Of a stretch of 64,000 nt of DNA, positions 63,310-64,000 are shown piece after piece. Both the position numbers and the translations under genes were made by a program. The DNA is from Desulfovulcanus ferrireducens. Lineage in GTDB: Bacteria > Desulfobacterota > Desulfovibrionia > Desulfovibrionales > Desulfonatronovibrionaceae. The notes below the pieces were generated by a model. That model ran no database searches, was not told the origin of the DNA, and saw only the letters and a list, made by a program, of their open reading frames with translations. The stretch is taken from assembly GCF_018704065.1 (NCBI RefSeq), contig NZ_JAGUQP010000008.1, positions 29,048 to 93,047 on the forward strand. The letters are read 5' to 3'. Positions within the stretch are counted from its first letter, which is position 1. Every line of letters begins with the position of its first letter.

Positions 63310-63385
63310 TTAAATTTTTGGTATAATGGTAATTTGAGCCTTGTTTTTTGAAATTGACAGGAAAATAATTGGAAAAAATTGGAAG

Positions 63386-63706
63386 CTAATTTGTCTCATA
63401 TGTGTCGAAACCACACAAATAAGCCCTACCCCCAAACCTCTTTTTATTATTCCAACAAAATTTAGCAACTTTATCCGTAATTGCCTTTTTACATTTTGCA
63501 CAATAATAATCATTTTGCTTTTTACTCTGCTTATTGAATTCAGACACTGATTTGTTTTCTTCAAGCTTTATATTAAATTTAGCACGATAATTGATTGATG
63601 ATGGCCTATGGTATGAGGCCAATTTTTCAGCGGTTTTTCTGAGAGTATCAGAGGAGATAAACTTTGTTGTGTAATGCTTCTCCTGGAATTGGAATTTTGC
63701 CGTCAT
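63386..63706 (-). CDS. Small protein with C-terminal zinc ribbon, unknown function
   Basis: 106 residues from the ATG at 63706; no ribosome site is visible. The first two thirds are basic and helical (LRKTAEKLASYHRP; KFNIKLEENKSVSEFNK). The last third has CAKC, then CWNNKKRFGGRAYLC, like the zinc-ribbon tails of some nucleic-acid-related proteins in mobile DNA. The final Cys pair is irregular (LCGFDTYETN), so the end may be frameshifted. It lies between two IS remnants and may itself be a fragment. Confidence 0.45.
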   Translation of the reverse strand: MTAKFQFQEKHYTTKFISSDTLRKTAEKLASYHRPSSINYRAKFNIKLEENKSVSEFNKQSKKQNDYYCAKCKKAITDKVAKFCWNNKKRFGGRAYLCGFDTYETN

Positions 63707-63802
63707 CAAATTAGTTAGTTAAAGTTGATTACTACCAGCCATTAAAAACCTTTTTGTTGGAGACATGTCGATGAAGCCTCTGCGTCATCGCTACTTGCAG
63801 AT

Positions 63803-64000
63803 TCAGCAAGTCAGGTATTGCCTTTTTGCCTTTCTGGCCGCCCTGGCAGCCCCCAACTTCCTGTCACGTTCTTTGAAAATCTGATCCTCTCGGCCCTTAA
63901 GTTTTGCCTCAGGGCTAATATATCCGATAGCGCTGTGAAGACGTACTGTATTGTAATGCTTAACGTACCCCGCTATCACTTCCCTGGCGTCTTTCAAAGA
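63803..64000 (-). CDS. IS3-type transposase OrfB, C-terminal part (runs off window)
   Basis: About 65 visible residues in a frame open to the window edge. YNTVRLHSAIGYISPEA is the conserved C-terminal end of the IS3-group DDE transposase, after the catalytic Glu helix. The basic tail (RAARKAKRQYLTC) precedes the stop. The N-terminus and catalytic core are outside the window. Confidence 0.85.
   Translation of the reverse strand, partial: SLKDAREVIAGYVKHYNTVRLHSAIGYISPEAKLKGREDQIFKERDRKLGAARAARKAKRQYLTC

Overview
The window looks like a chromosome segment from an AT-rich, Gram-negative anaerobe. It is most consistent with a Desulfovibrionales/Desulfohalobiaceae-type sulfate reducer. That is an inference from gene content and order: lapAB, futalosine-route menaquinone synthesis (MqnA), a YedF-type TusA-DsrE fusion, a DHH-CBS-CCA fusion protein, and the run mfd - two SurA/PpiC-like chaperones - rodZ - recO - glyQ - glyS, all on one strand. 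No rRNA, tRNA or CRISPR array was seen.

Positions 1-48.7 kb are ordinary core genome. The minus strand carries the mutS 5' part, lapB-lapA, a HIT hydrolase, a polar amino-acid ABC transporter (ATPase, permease, binding protein), DHH-CBS-CCA and xerD. A plus-strand block follows: folK, a YHS metal-site protein, a transaldolase-like aldolase, a TPR exoprotein, yedF and mqnA, interrupted by two minus-strand lipid acyltransferases. Then come a Ktr/Trk-type potassium system, rpsT, a gate-domain membrane protein, YjdF, glyS, glyQ, recO, rodZ, two peptidyl-prolyl isomerase-like chaperones, mfd and cheW. After them are a small unknown protein, an RRM protein, a chemoreceptor, a binding protein coupled to a hybrid histidine kinase, malic enzyme and a YhaN-like SMC-type ATPase. 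The intergenic spaces of this part hold several families of small palindromic elements. Two are near-identical 295-bp MITEs, one of them inside the potassium-uptake operon. Another family has TTAA-ended elements that supply or abut the stop codons of three genes.

From about 48.7 kb the window becomes accessory: repeat-rich spacers, then an integron-type cassette array without a visible integrase (a CALIN-like cluster). I can reconstruct four attC sites from complementary R'/R'' boxes and hairpins with an extrahelical base. The cassettes carry a 1017-aa PHP-ATPase-coiled-coil protein, a two-TM protein, a KTSC-like protein followed by a decayed gene, a P-loop kinase-like protein, and a 1543-aa SF1 helicase with a C-terminal Vsr-like nuclease. 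A group IIC intron with its reverse transcriptase splits the first attC exactly between TATA and ACA, on the bottom strand. The two very large proteins look like anti-phage or anti-plasmid effectors and are far bigger than usual cassette genes. The right end holds IS remnants and the C-terminus of an IS3-type transposase running off the window.
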